From: CAYHHI01 sp964356335
Lineage (GTDB): Bacteria; Arandabacterota; Arandabacteria; Arandabacterales; Arandabacteraceae
Length of the DNA stretch: 63,609 nt
Direction of reading: 5' to 3'
Assembly (NCBI GenBank): GCA_964356335.1
Contig: CAYHHI010000017.1
Coordinates: 1 to 63,609, forward strand
Part shown: positions 34,975 to 44,289 of the stretch, in pieces
How positions within the stretch are numbered: the first letter of the stretch is position 1
Layout: each line of letters opens with the position of its first letter
Made by a program: the position numbers and the translations under genes
Notes under the pieces: generated by a model
What the model saw: only the letters and a program-made list of their open reading frames with translations
Database searches by the model: none
What the model was told of the DNA's origin: nothing

Positions 34975-35335
34975 ACGGGCAGTTCAGTCGCGAAGACGAC
35001 GCAGGAAAGTGCTGAAAGCAGCCAAGGGCTACGTAGGATCCAAACACAGACTCTACCGTACGGCTCTTGAGACTGTTAAGAGAGCTATGGTCTATGCTTA
35101 TCGTGATCGCCGGACGCGCAAGCGCGATATGAGATCCCTCTGGATAATAAGAATCAATGCGGCGGCAAGAACCAGTGGTATCAGTTATGGGAGGTTGATG
35201 GACGGCCTTCACAAAGCCGGAGTGACCGTGGACAGGAGAATCCTCGCTGACCTAGCCCTCACTGACGAGGCTGCTTTCAAGGAAGTTGTGACTAAAGCTA
35301 AGCAGGCCTTGGAGAGGGCTTATGGATCTGCGTGA
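34961..35335 (+). CDS. rplT: 50S ribosomal protein L20
   Basis: 124 residues: MSRVKRAVQSRRRRRKVLKAAKGYVGSK, then WIIRINAAARTSGISYGRLMDGLHKAGV. It starts inside infC, so rpmI (L35), which normally lies between these two genes, is absent from this site. Overlaps pheS by 14 nt. Confidence 0.96.
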   Translation: MSRVKRAVQSRRRRRKVLKAAKGYVGSKHRLYRTALETVKRAMVYAYRDRRTRKRDMRSLWIIRINAAARTSGISYGRLMDGLHKAGVTVDRRILADLALTDEAAFKEVVTKAKQALERAYGSA

Positions 35336-36347
35336 TGAGGCGAGGAAAGCAAAAGAAGCCGCCGACAGAGAGATCTCCTCATCCAAGATGCTCGACGAGC
35401 TACAAGCCAAAAAGGTGAAGTACCTTGGCAGGAAGGGTGTCGTCACCCTCCTGCTGAGGAAGCTTGTTGATGTAGAACCTGACCGGAGAAAAGAGATCGG
35501 CGGGCTTGTCAACGAGGTAAAGGACCATATCCTCACCCTTGTGGAAGCCCGCGAGCACCAGCTGAAACAAGCGGCCTATTCCTCGGTTCTCATTAGGGAA
35601 GCTGTTGATATAACCCTTCCGGGGAGAAAGGCCAGGATAGGCAGGCTACATCCCACTCTCGCCGTGATGAACGAGATGGTGGACATCTTCGTGGGTATGG
35701 GTTTCACGCCCGTCGAAGGGCCTGAGGTCGAGACCGAATATAACAACTTTGATGCCCTCAATTTCCCGCCGTGGCATCCTTCGCGTGACGAGCAGGATTC
35801 TTTCTACGTCGGCGACGGCCGCGTCTTGAGAACACACACATCGCCCGCGCAGATACGGGTGATGAAATCGCAGCCCCCTCCGGTGCGGGTTGTTGTTCCG
35901 GGAAGATGCCATCGCAGAGACACCCCTGATGCGTCACACCTCATGAGCTTCTTTCAGATAGAGGGTCTCTATGTTGACTATGAGGTGAGCATGGCTGACC
36001 TCAAGGGCACACTTGCGGCCTTCGCGAAGGAGTTTTTTGGCGGAGAAACCAGAGTCAGGTTCAGACCTCACTACTTCCCGTTCACCGAGCCGAGTGCCGA
36101 GCTTGATATCTCGTGCCTGGTTTGCGGCGGTAAGGGATGCAGGCTTTGCAAGAGCTCGGGCTGGCTGGAGGTCTTGGGATGCGGAATGGTACATCCCAAC
36201 GTTTTTGATCATGTCGGGTATGACAGGCAGAATGTGACAGGATTTGCATTCGGGCTTGGCGTTGATAGAATGGCAATGCTTCGATATGGCATCAACGATA
36301 TCAGGCTCTTGTACGAGAATGACATCAGGTTCTTGAATCAGTTCTAG
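35322..36347 (+). CDS. pheS: Phenylalanyl-tRNA synthetase alpha subunit
   Basis: 341 residues. N-terminal coiled coil, then the class II core: GFTPVEGPEVETEYNNFDALN, LRTHTSPAQIRVM, RFRPHYFPFTEPSAELDI, GFAFGLGVDRMAMLRYGI. Forms the alpha2beta2 enzyme with PheT encoded next. Confidence 0.97.
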   Translation: MDLRDEARKAKEAADREISSSKMLDELQAKKVKYLGRKGVVTLLLRKLVDVEPDRRKEIGGLVNEVKDHILTLVEAREHQLKQAAYSSVLIREAVDITLPGRKARIGRLHPTLAVMNEMVDIFVGMGFTPVEGPEVETEYNNFDALNFPPWHPSRDEQDSFYVGDGRVLRTHTSPAQIRVMKSQPPPVRVVVPGRCHRRDTPDASHLMSFFQIEGLYVDYEVSMADLKGTLAAFAKEFFGGETRVRFRPHYFPFTEPSAELDISCLVCGGKGCRLCKSSGWLEVLGCGMVHPNVFDHVGYDRQNVTGFAFGLGVDRMAMLRYGINDIRLLYENDIRFLNQF

Positions 36348-36358
36348 CGGGGCAAGTG

Positions 36359-38749
36359 ATGAGAGTTCCATTCGGCTGGATACAGGAGTTCGTCAAGATT
36401 GACGTCACGCCCGAGGAGCTGTGTGGCTATCTCATCATGCTCGGCTTCGGGGATGCGGAGGTCATACCCAACGAATGGGACATGCTTGACAGCATCGTGG
36501 TCGGCCGGGCGAAGAAGATCACGCCTCATCCAGGCGACCCCCATCTTAAAGTCGTGGAAGTGAATGTCGGTTACACTGACCTTGTTTCCGTGTGTGGCGC
36601 GCCTGACGTGGCTGAGGGTAATCTCTACCCCGTCGCACTGCCTGGGGCCAGGTTGGGCACCGGTCGGACGGTGGACACTGCCGAAATCGGTGGCGTGCTT
36701 TCCCAGTGCGTGCTTTGCTCGGGAAAGGAAGCCTGGATAGATGACTCCAAGGATGAGCTTCTTGGCCTCGACGATGACGTTGCACCAGGCACCAATCTGA
36801 TAGATGCCCTCGGACTTCAGGAGGCCGTGATTGAAATGGAAGTCACGCCGAATCGCGGCGACTGTCTCGGCCTCATAGGCATCGCAAGGGAACTGGCCGC
36901 GGTCTTCTGCAAGGAGCTCATGATCCCCGAACCGGGTCTCAACGAGAACGGGACCGGCATTGGGGAAATGGTTTCGGTTGAGGTGCCTGATCCGGCGGGG
37001 TGCCCGCGCTACGGAGCACTGGTCTGCGAGGATGTTGTTGTGAGAGGCTCGTCGGCACGGACACGTGCAAGGCTAAGGCTTGGGGGCGTCCGGCCGATCA
37101 GCAACATCGTCGATGCCGCTAATCTCGTGCTTCTTGAGACGGGACATCCGCTTCACACCTTTGACCTGGACAAGCTAGCGGGACGGAGGATCATCGTCAG
37201 GCGTGCCCGCGAAGGCGAGAAGATGACCGCGATTGACGGAACCGAATACGATCTCCATGATAACGATCTTGTTATCGCCGACAGTGAGAAACCTGTGGCG
37301 ATTGCAGGCGTGATTGGTGGAAAGGACAGCGAAGTCAGCCCCTCGACGCGGAGGGTCCTGATCGAGGGAGCCTTCTTCGATCATTGCAGTGTCTGGAGGA
37401 CGTCCAAGCGGCATGGCATCTCCACAGAGGCATCCTACAGGTTTGAGAGAAGCGTTGATATCGGGGCCGTGCTCTATGTGTTGGCAAGAACGGGTTCCAT
37501 CATTCAGCAGGATACCAAGTGCAGAATAGCAAGGGGCATGATAGACGTATATCCTCATCCGGTTAAGCCCAGGAGATTCCTTGTGAGCCCGAAGAGGATA
37601 AACAAGCTGCTGGGAACTTCAATTCCTGAGCAGGAGATATGTGATTACCTTGAACGTCTCGGCTTTCTTGTATCACCGGGCAAGGATCTTGAGGTGATCG
37701 TGCCGACAAGGCGAAACGACGTGGACTGTGAGGCCGACGTTGCAGAGGACGTGGCGAGACTCTACGGTTACGATCGAATTGGCGAACGGACGGCCCTCAG
37801 TTGCCAGACCTATGCCAGAATGCCACAGGCTATGCGCAGAACCCGCGAGCTCATGCACACCCTCAAGGGTATGGGGCTTTACGAAGTCGTGACCGATTCC
37901 ATGATCGGACCCAAAGAGCTAGATACTTTCAACCTGAAATCCAGGATAGAGATCTTGAACCCAATTGGCATCCAGACATCCTTTTTGAGGCCAAGTCTAA
38001 TCCCTGGGATTGTGAAATCACTGGTCGACAATGAATTCAAAGGACAGGACGGGATCGCCCTCTTTGAGCTGGGCAAAGTCCATTTCCGGGAAAGTGGCAT
38101 TCCGGCAGAACCTTACAAGCTGGCCATTGGGCTTTCGGGTCTGAAACAACCGCGGGCCTGGTACGCTAAACCATCTGACTTTGATCTATATGACCTGAAA
38201 GGCATTGTTGAGAGCCTTGGTGACTTACTGGGAGTCAGCATGACTTTTGGAGAAGGCGATAGCGAGATTCTCCATCCCGGAAGAAGAATGACGGTCACGC
38301 TTGTGGCCAAGGACACAGAGCACAACCTGGGCTTTCTGGGAGAGCTGGTGCCTCCCATTTCTGAGGCTGTGGGGTCCAAGAGGCGACTTTACGTAGCCGA
38401 ATTGGATTTTGCGCCGCTCCTATTGGTTGCCTCCGGGCCCACGAGACACAAAGAGATTCCGAAGTATCCCGGTGTCAAGAGAGACATAGCCGTCGTTGTC
38501 CCTGAAGGCGTAAAGGAATCGCAGATCAGGGAAGTCATACTTGCCGAAGGAGGTCCGCTCGTGGAATCGGTTGAGATCTTCGATCTCTACCGCGGCGAGC
38601 AGATCCCTAAAGGCACGAAGAGCCTGGCCTACGGGATACTCTTCAGAAGCGAGTCAAGAACCCTCAAAGAGGAGGAGGTCGACGAGCTCCATAAGAAGAT
38701 AGAGGAGAGGCTTAACAAAGAATTCGGTGCTAAGATAAGAACGAAATAG
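36359..38749 (+). CDS. pheT: Phenylalanyl-tRNA synthetase beta subunit
   Basis: 796 residues from ATG 36359. tRNA-binding OB domain near 45-150 (ITPHPGDPHLKVVEVNVG, VCGAPDVAEGNLYPVALPGA), B3/B4 editing region (EVTPNRGDCLGLIGIARELAA), B5, and the C-terminal ferredoxin-fold anticodon domain (PKYPGVKRDIAVVVPEGV). Typical length. Confidence 0.97.
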   Translation: MRVPFGWIQEFVKIDVTPEELCGYLIMLGFGDAEVIPNEWDMLDSIVVGRAKKITPHPGDPHLKVVEVNVGYTDLVSVCGAPDVAEGNLYPVALPGARLGTGRTVDTAEIGGVLSQCVLCSGKEAWIDDSKDELLGLDDDVAPGTNLIDALGLQEAVIEMEVTPNRGDCLGLIGIARELAAVFCKELMIPEPGLNENGTGIGEMVSVEVPDPAGCPRYGALVCEDVVVRGSSARTRARLRLGGVRPISNIVDAANLVLLETGHPLHTFDLDKLAGRRIIVRRAREGEKMTAIDGTEYDLHDNDLVIADSEKPVAIAGVIGGKDSEVSPSTRRVLIEGAFFDHCSVWRTSKRHGISTEASYRFERSVDIGAVLYVLARTGSIIQQDTKCRIARGMIDVYPHPVKPRRFLVSPKRINKLLGTSIPEQEICDYLERLGFLVSPGKDLEVIVPTRRNDVDCEADVAEDVARLYGYDRIGERTALSCQTYARMPQAMRRTRELMHTLKGMGLYEVVTDSMIGPKELDTFNLKSRIEILNPIGIQTSFLRPSLIPGIVKSLVDNEFKGQDGIALFELGKVHFRESGIPAEPYKLAIGLSGLKQPRAWYAKPSDFDLYDLKGIVESLGDLLGVSMTFGEGDSEILHPGRRMTVTLVAKDTEHNLGFLGELVPPISEAVGSKRRLYVAELDFAPLLLVASGPTRHKEIPKYPGVKRDIAVVVPEGVKESQIREVILAEGGPLVESVEIFDLYRGEQIPKGTKSLAYGILFRSESRTLKEEEVDELHKKIEERLNKEFGAKIRTK

Positions 38750-38778
38750 CAGTTTCGGCGAAGAAAGCGGGGAATGTG

Positions 38779-39051
38779 ATGCCGATTAACGAGCTTGAGC
38801 GTCTTGCAGAAAGGGTTGAGAAACTGGTTGAGGACCTCAAGGCGACCAGATCGGAGAGTCACCATATCTTGTCAGAAAAGAAGAAACTGGAGGAGAAAGT
38901 GGCGAGTCTTGAAAAACAGATGCGCCAATTTCAGAAGGAGGGAGATCAGATAGGTGAGCTTTTGGCTCAGAACAAGGCACATAAGAAGAAGAATGTCTTG
39001 TTGAAATCCAAAGTTGTTTCGATGCTTGCGAAAGTTGAGGGTTTGCAGTAA
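38779..39051 (+). CDS. ZapB-like small coiled-coil protein
   Basis: 90 residues, almost entirely coiled coil (INELERLAERVEKLVEDLKATRS, KKKLEEKVASLEKQMRQFQ). Position between pheT and zapA, together with this composition, matches ZapB-type division-associated coiled coils; there is no enzymatic motif. The role in Z-ring assembly is inferred from neighbourhood. Confidence 0.65.
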   Translation: MPINELERLAERVEKLVEDLKATRSESHHILSEKKKLEEKVASLEKQMRQFQKEGDQIGELLAQNKAHKKKNVLLKSKVVSMLAKVEGLQ

Positions 39052-39129
39052 GGATAACATAGGGGAGTGCATGTGGTGTCGAAGCAGTTCGGGGAATATG
39101 GCTGATGGAGATTTTGGGAGGGAATTCAG

Positions 39130-39420
39130 GTGTCTGATGAGAAGGACGGCGTGACCGTTGAGATATTCGGACACGAGTACAAGATAAGAGGTAACGCTGA
39201 TCCTGACTATATTCTGGAGATTGCGCAATACGTGGACGGTAAAATGAAGGAGGTTGCGCACGGGACACCTGTAGGTTCGCTCACAAAGATTGCTATACTT
39301 GCCGCTTTGAATATCGCCGAGGAGCTTTTCAGAGTGAAGACTGAGAAGCAGAAGGTGTTACAAGATGTTGAGACTTCTACACGTAGAATGCGGCGAAAAT
39401 TGGAGGAGATAGTGCCTTGA
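39130..39420 (+). CDS. zapA: Cell division protein ZapA
   Basis: 96 residues, GTG start. VTVEIFGHEYKIRGNADPDYILEIAQYVDGKMKE is the ZapA globular head, followed by a C-terminal helix for dimerisation (AALNIAEELFRVKTEKQKVLQDV). It bundles FtsZ filaments. Confidence 0.9.
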   Translation: MSDEKDGVTVEIFGHEYKIRGNADPDYILEIAQYVDGKMKEVAHGTPVGSLTKIAILAALNIAEELFRVKTEKQKVLQDVETSTRRMRRKLEEIVP

Positions 39421-39545
39421 TCTTGTCGAGACACAGATACTTCATCTCCTTGCCATAGCCCCGGATTGTTTTTCCGCCTCTCGTAAGTAGTCACACTCCC
39501 TGACACAATTGCATACAATCAGTAATTGCTGGGGAGGTGCAGCCC

Positions 39546-41120
39546 ATGAGTAGCATGAATCCGAACATTCTATTGGTGATAGTCAGCATTGTGATGGGTA
39601 TGTTGCTCTTCTTGTTCGGCTGGTACGCACGCAGGCGGGCAAGCGAGAGCAAACTGATGAGCACGGAGAAGCTTGCTGAGAAGATAATCGCTGAGGCAAA
39701 GAGGGAAGCTGAGACCCACAGGCGTGGGGCGGTTCTTGAAGCCAAGGATGAGTGGTACAAGGCTAAGGAGAGCTTTGAGAGGGAGACCCAAGCCCGAAAG
39801 GCGGAACTCTCCAGGCTCGAGAAGCGCTATGCGGAAAGGGAGGCAAGCCTCAATCGCAAGGTCGACATCCTTGAGAAGAAGGAGGCCGAGGTAAGAAAGA
39901 AGGAAAGGGATGTTGGCTTCCGGGATAAGGCGCTTGGCGACAAGGAGCAGGAATTGTCGCGGCTCGTGAGAGAAGAAACGGCCCGTCTTGAGAAGATAGC
40001 CGGAATGACGGCGGAAGAAGCCAAGCAGCTCTTGATCACTAACCTCGAGAACGAGGCAAGGCAAGCGGCGGCCCACCTGGTACGGCAGATACGGGAGGAG
40101 GCCGAGCGGAAGGCGGATCGTGAGGCGAGGGAGATCCTCACGCTGGCTATCCAGAGGTGTGCGGCCGATCACGTGGTCGAATCAACGGTTTCTGTGGTGT
40201 CCCTACCCAACGAAGAGATGAAGGGCCGGATAATCGGACGAGAGGGAAGAAACATAAGATCGTTCGAACTTGCCACAGGGATAGACGTGATAATAGACGA
40301 CACCCCTGAGGCTGTGATTCTCTCGGGCTTTGATCCTGTACGGCGTGAAGTCGCCAAGATTTCGCTCGAGAGGCTTGTTGCCGACGGGCGGATCCACCCG
40401 GCACGGATCGAGGAGATCGTCGCCAAGGTCCAGGCCGAGATGGACGAGAAGATAAGAGAGGTCGGAGAGCAGGTTTCCCTTGACGTCGGGGTACATGGCC
40501 TTCATCCCGAGCTCATAAAGTTGCTGGGAAGGCTCCAGTACCGGACAAGTTACGGCCAGAACGTCTTGCAGCACAGCAAGGAAGTCGCATATCTTGCCGG
40601 GATGATGGCCGCGGAGCTGAAGTTCGACGTGTCACTGGCCAAGCGGGCAGGCCTTCTGCATGACATAGGTAAGGCTGTTGACCACGAGGCCGAAGGCACG
40701 CATACGCAGATCGGCGGGGAGCTTGCAGAGAAATTCGGCGAGAATCCGGGCGTGGTTCACGCCGTATCCTCTCACCACAGTGATTCGGTCACCGAATCAG
40801 CAATCTCAGTGCTCGTCCAGGCGGCTGATGCTGTCTCGAGCGCAAGGCCAGGCGCGCGGCGGGAAACGCTCGAGGGCTACGTCAAGCGGCTTGAGAAGCT
40901 TGAGAAGATAGCGGACTCGTTCAGGGGCGTGGCCAAGGCGTTCGCCATTCAGGCCGGACGTGAGATCCGGATCATGGTCGAGAGCAAGGAGATCGACGAC
41001 AGCAAGGCCGAGGAGCTTGCCGGTGAAATCGCAAGGAAGGTTGAGAAGGAGCTCGAGTATCCTGGGCAGGTCAAGGTGGTTGTGATACGCGAGACCAGAG
41101 CGATTCAATATGCCAAGTAG
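39546..41120 (+). CDS. rny: Ribonuclease Y
   Basis: 524 residues from ATG 39546 (GGAGG 10 nt upstream). N-terminal membrane anchor (ILLVIVSIVMGMLLFLFGW), long coiled coil to about residue 200, KH domain (GRIIGREGRNIRSFELATGIDVIID) and HD domain (AGLLHDIGKAVDHEAEGTH). Initiates mRNA decay at the membrane. The 125 nt before it hold no feature I can support. Confidence 0.96.
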   Translation: MSSMNPNILLVIVSIVMGMLLFLFGWYARRRASESKLMSTEKLAEKIIAEAKREAETHRRGAVLEAKDEWYKAKESFERETQARKAELSRLEKRYAEREASLNRKVDILEKKEAEVRKKERDVGFRDKALGDKEQELSRLVREETARLEKIAGMTAEEAKQLLITNLENEARQAAAHLVRQIREEAERKADREAREILTLAIQRCAADHVVESTVSVVSLPNEEMKGRIIGREGRNIRSFELATGIDVIIDDTPEAVILSGFDPVRREVAKISLERLVADGRIHPARIEEIVAKVQAEMDEKIREVGEQVSLDVGVHGLHPELIKLLGRLQYRTSYGQNVLQHSKEVAYLAGMMAAELKFDVSLAKRAGLLHDIGKAVDHEAEGTHTQIGGELAEKFGENPGVVHAVSSHHSDSVTESAISVLVQAADAVSSARPGARRETLEGYVKRLEKLEKIADSFRGVAKAFAIQAGREIRIMVESKEIDDSKAEELAGEIARKVEKELEYPGQVKVVVIRETRAIQYAK

Positions 41121-41919
41121 CGGCGAGCTCAATATTCTCTTCATCGGGGACATCATCGGGCGCCAGGGCCGCAATGCGGTCGAACGGCTTCTGCCGGGGC
41201 TCAAACAGGAATTCAGCATTGATCTCACTATCGCTAACTGCGAAAACGTCGCGGGTGGGTTCGGACTGACGAAGAAACTCGCCGACGAACTCGCGAGCCT
41301 TGGCATAGACGTCATGACCTCGGGCAACCACATCTGGGACCGCAGAGAAGTGATGCCCGACCTTGATTCGATGTCCAATGTCTTGAGGCCCCTCAATTAT
41401 CCGAGGGGTGTGCCCGGCAGGGGCTGGGCGATCTATGAGACCGGGCGCAATGTCAAAGTCTGCGTCATAAACCTGATTGGAAGGGTTTTCATGCGGGCCC
41501 TGGACTGCCCGTTCAGAGCGGCTGATGCCATCCTGTCTCAGGTTCAAGGAGCAGTTACGGTCGTTGACATGCATGCCGAGGCGACAAGCGAAAAGGTCGC
41601 GATGGGGTGGTATCTTGATGGACGAGTGGCGGCAGTGTTGGGGACACACACCCACGTGCAGACTGCCGATGAGCGCGTCTTGCCGCGAGGGACAGCCTAT
41701 ATCACGGATGTCGGGATGACGGGGCCGTTTGATTCGGTGATCGGCGTAGATACCGCTGCTATTATAGACCGTTTCCTTACAGGCATTCCATCGCGTTTCG
41801 ATTCGGCCACTGGAGACGTGCGCCTCTGCGGCACAGTGATCTCCGTAGATTGCCAGTCTCAGAAGGCGGTGGCGATCAAGAGGATCAATTGCGCCCTTGA
41901 GCCGGGAGAGGCCAGATGA
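41110..41919 (+). CDS. YmdB-family metallophosphoesterase (TIGR00282)
   Basis: 269 residues. Metallophosphatase motifs: ILFIGDIIGRQGRNAVE, IANCENVAGGFGL, MTSGNHIWDRRE, DMHAEATSEKVAMGWYLDG, GTHTHVQTADERVLP. Family members are cAMP/cyclic phosphate phosphodiesterases and are usually encoded next to rny, as here. Overlaps rny and folD. Confidence 0.92.
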   Translation: MPSSGELNILFIGDIIGRQGRNAVERLLPGLKQEFSIDLTIANCENVAGGFGLTKKLADELASLGIDVMTSGNHIWDRREVMPDLDSMSNVLRPLNYPRGVPGRGWAIYETGRNVKVCVINLIGRVFMRALDCPFRAADAILSQVQGAVTVVDMHAEATSEKVAMGWYLDGRVAAVLGTHTHVQTADERVLPRGTAYITDVGMTGPFDSVIGVDTAAIIDRFLTGIPSRFDSATGDVRLCGTVISVDCQSQKAVAIKRINCALEPGEAR

Positions 41920-42803
41920 CGGCGACTCTGCTTGAAGGGAAACCCCTCGCTCGAGAGATCGAAGCTAAGTTGGTTGAGGAAGTGGCTGAGCTGAAGCGTG
42001 CCGGTATCGTCCCCTGCCTCAATGTCGTCCTTGTTGGCGACGACCCGGCCTCCGAGATATATACCTCCAGCAAAGCAAGAGCATGCACGAGAATCGGAAT
42101 CGAGTCGCAAACGATGCGGCTCCCCGCCTCAACCCCGCAAGACGAGGTCGTGCGGATCCTCGGCGGCCTCAATGAGGATCCAGCTGTTCATGGTATTCTG
42201 GTTCAGCTTCCACTTCCGCCGGCGATTGATCCGGATGCGATTCTCCGCGCCATCAAACCCCAGAAGGATGTTGACGGTTCCACCCCTGAGAACATGGGCC
42301 GGCTCCTGCTTGGATTTCCTTACACGATCCCGTGCACGCCTGCCGGCATAGTCGAGCTGCTCGAGCACTCGGGTGTCAAGATTGAAGGCATGAATGTTGT
42401 GATCGTAGGCAGGAGCAATATAGTTGGTAAGCCCCTTGCGGCACTCCTCATGCAGAAAGCCAGGGGCAGGAATTGCACTGTCACGGTCTGCCACTCCAGA
42501 ACGCGGGACATTGGGCAGATGACAAAGCTTGCGGACATGGTGGTTACAGCCATGGGGAGTCCCCGTTTCCTCAAGGCCGAAATGGTAAAGCGAGGCTGCG
42601 TCATCATCGATGTGGGTATAACGCGGGTCAGTGATTCTTCATCGGAGAAAGGCTACGTGATCGTGGGAGATGCCGATTTCGGCCCGCTCTCTCAGTTGGC
42701 CTCTTATATCACACCCGTGCCCGGCGGTGTGGGCCCGCTCACAGTCGCCATGCTGCTCAGGAATACGGTCAAAGTGGCAAGGTATCTCGCATGCAGATCT
42801 TAG
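41916..42803 (+). CDS. folD: Bifunctional methylenetetrahydrofolate dehydrogenase / cyclohydrolase
   Basis: 295 residues. PCLNVVLVGDDPASEIYTSSKARAC, VQLPLPPAIDPDAIL, NVVIVGRSNIVGKPLAALLM, YITPVPGGVGPLTVAMLLRNTV. Interconverts methylene-, methenyl- and formyl-THF. Overlaps ymdB-type gene by 4 nt and xseA by 13 nt. Confidence 0.97.
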   Translation: MTATLLEGKPLAREIEAKLVEEVAELKRAGIVPCLNVVLVGDDPASEIYTSSKARACTRIGIESQTMRLPASTPQDEVVRILGGLNEDPAVHGILVQLPLPPAIDPDAILRAIKPQKDVDGSTPENMGRLLLGFPYTIPCTPAGIVELLEHSGVKIEGMNVVIVGRSNIVGKPLAALLMQKARGRNCTVTVCHSRTRDIGQMTKLADMVVTAMGSPRFLKAEMVKRGCVIIDVGITRVSDSSSEKGYVIVGDADFGPLSQLASYITPVPGGVGPLTVAMLLRNTVKVARYLACRS

Positions 42804-44020
42804 AAGGTCCTCGGGAAGGCGAGAGGATTTACACAGTAGGCGAGATAACGGCATCTGTAAAAGACACTATTGAGAATAGATTTCCCCACCTGTGGATCGT
42901 TGGGGAGATCTCGAACTGCACGCTCCATTCATCAGGTCACGCCTACTTCACTCTCAAAGACGATATTGCCCAGATAAGTTGCGTGCTCTTCAGGTCTGCC
43001 CGGCAGATCGCTGTTTCTCCCGAGGATGGCCTCAAGGTCTTTGCCCAGGGCAGGATAAGCGTCTACGAGAAGCGCGGCCAGTATCAATTGATCGTCAACA
43101 CGATTCTGCCCGTGGGCAGGGGAGATCTGTATGCGGCATTCAACGAGCTCAAGGCGAGACTTGAGAAGGAAGGGCTCTTCGATCCCTCGCGCAAGAAGGA
43201 GCTTCCCAGATTCGCCTCGCGGCTCGGCGTCGTGACATCCCCGACAGGTGCTGCTGTCAGAGATGTGATAAGGATAGCAAGAAAAATATACGCAGGCGTC
43301 GAAATCATTGTGTATCCGGTCAAGGTACAGGGAGAGGGAGCCGCGGAAGACATATCCAAAGCAATACGTGATCTCAATTGGTTTGGTGAGGTTGACGTCA
43401 TTATCCTGGCAAGAGGCGGAGGCTCGATCGAGGATCTGTGGGCCTTCAACGAGGAGGTCGTGGCAAGAGCGATCAGGGCCTCATCGATCCCCGTGGTTTC
43501 AGCGGTTGGGCACGAGATTGACTTTACGATAGCCGATTTCGCAGCCGACGCGAGGGCGCCGACGCCGTCGGCGGCTCCGACCATTGTGCTCGCCGACTAC
43601 GTTGACGTGAGAACCAGGCTCGATAGTTTCCTGAGACACGCGATCCGGGCCGTTACGGTCAAACTAGGAACCCACAGAAGATTCCTCGAGAGTCTTGCCA
43701 CACGGTATGGTCTAAGAAGAATCAAAGATAGGCTGTTCACTGCGGCGCGCGATCTTGACGAGGCGGTAACACTTGCCGAGCGCCTCGTGAAATCGAGGAT
43801 AGAAAGCGAAAAGAGCGCCCTTGCGAATCTGGTTGGCAAGATTGAGTCGCTGAATCCACTCTCCACTCTCAGAAGAGGGTACTCAGTCTGCTACAAACAA
43901 GATACGGACGAGAGGGTTACCTGTTACAGGCAGGTAAACCCTGGGGACCATGTGCGTGTACTCTTCGCCGAGGGCAGGGCGATTTGTGAGGTTGAGAGAG
44001 CAGACAAGGAGATAGGGTAG
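42791..44020 (+). CDS. xseA: Exodeoxyribonuclease VII large subunit
   Basis: 409 residues. N-terminal OB fold (LWIVGEISNCTLHSSGHAYFTLKD), catalytic region (GVVTSPTGAAVRDVIRIARK, DVIILARGGGSIEDLWAFNEEVVARAI, VSAVGHEIDFTIADFAADARAPTPSAA) and C-terminal coiled coil (LNPLSTLRRGYSVCYK). Confidence 0.97.
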   Translation: MQILEGPREGERIYTVGEITASVKDTIENRFPHLWIVGEISNCTLHSSGHAYFTLKDDIAQISCVLFRSARQIAVSPEDGLKVFAQGRISVYEKRGQYQLIVNTILPVGRGDLYAAFNELKARLEKEGLFDPSRKKELPRFASRLGVVTSPTGAAVRDVIRIARKIYAGVEIIVYPVKVQGEGAAEDISKAIRDLNWFGEVDVIILARGGGSIEDLWAFNEEVVARAIRASSIPVVSAVGHEIDFTIADFAADARAPTPSAAPTIVLADYVDVRTRLDSFLRHAIRAVTVKLGTHRRFLESLATRYGLRRIKDRLFTAARDLDEAVTLAERLVKSRIESEKSALANLVGKIESLNPLSTLRRGYSVCYKQDTDERVTCYRQVNPGDHVRVLFAEGRAICEVERADKEIG

Positions 44021-44254
44021 ATGGCTGAGCCAAGTTTCGAGGAAGCCATGAAAAGGATCGAGCAAATAGTCGCCGATCTCGAAAAGAGCGATATCCCGCT
44101 GGATGAGTCGCTCACCCGCTTCGAAGAAGCCGTCAAGCTGGCACGGATTTGCCACCGCAAGCTCGATGAAGCCCAAAAGAAAGTCTCCAAACTGGTCGGG
44201 ACTGATGATGGTGGTTTTGCACTTGAACCTTTTGAGGAATCAAGAGAAGATTAA
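44021..44254 (+). CDS. xseB: Exodeoxyribonuclease VII small subunit
   Basis: 77 residues: SFEEAMKRIEQIVADLEKSDIPLDESLTRFEEAVKLARIC is the whole XseB pattern. Starts on the base after the xseA stop. Confidence 0.96.
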   Translation: MAEPSFEEAMKRIEQIVADLEKSDIPLDESLTRFEEAVKLARICHRKLDEAQKKVSKLVGTDDGGFALEPFEESRED

Positions 44255-44289
44255 AGGGTTGGCTTGCGGCCGAGGAAGATAGAGTCTAA

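Noticed and set aside
39421..39545. 6S RNA next to zapA
   Set aside because: The gap is only about 125 nt and shows no long open-bubble hairpin.
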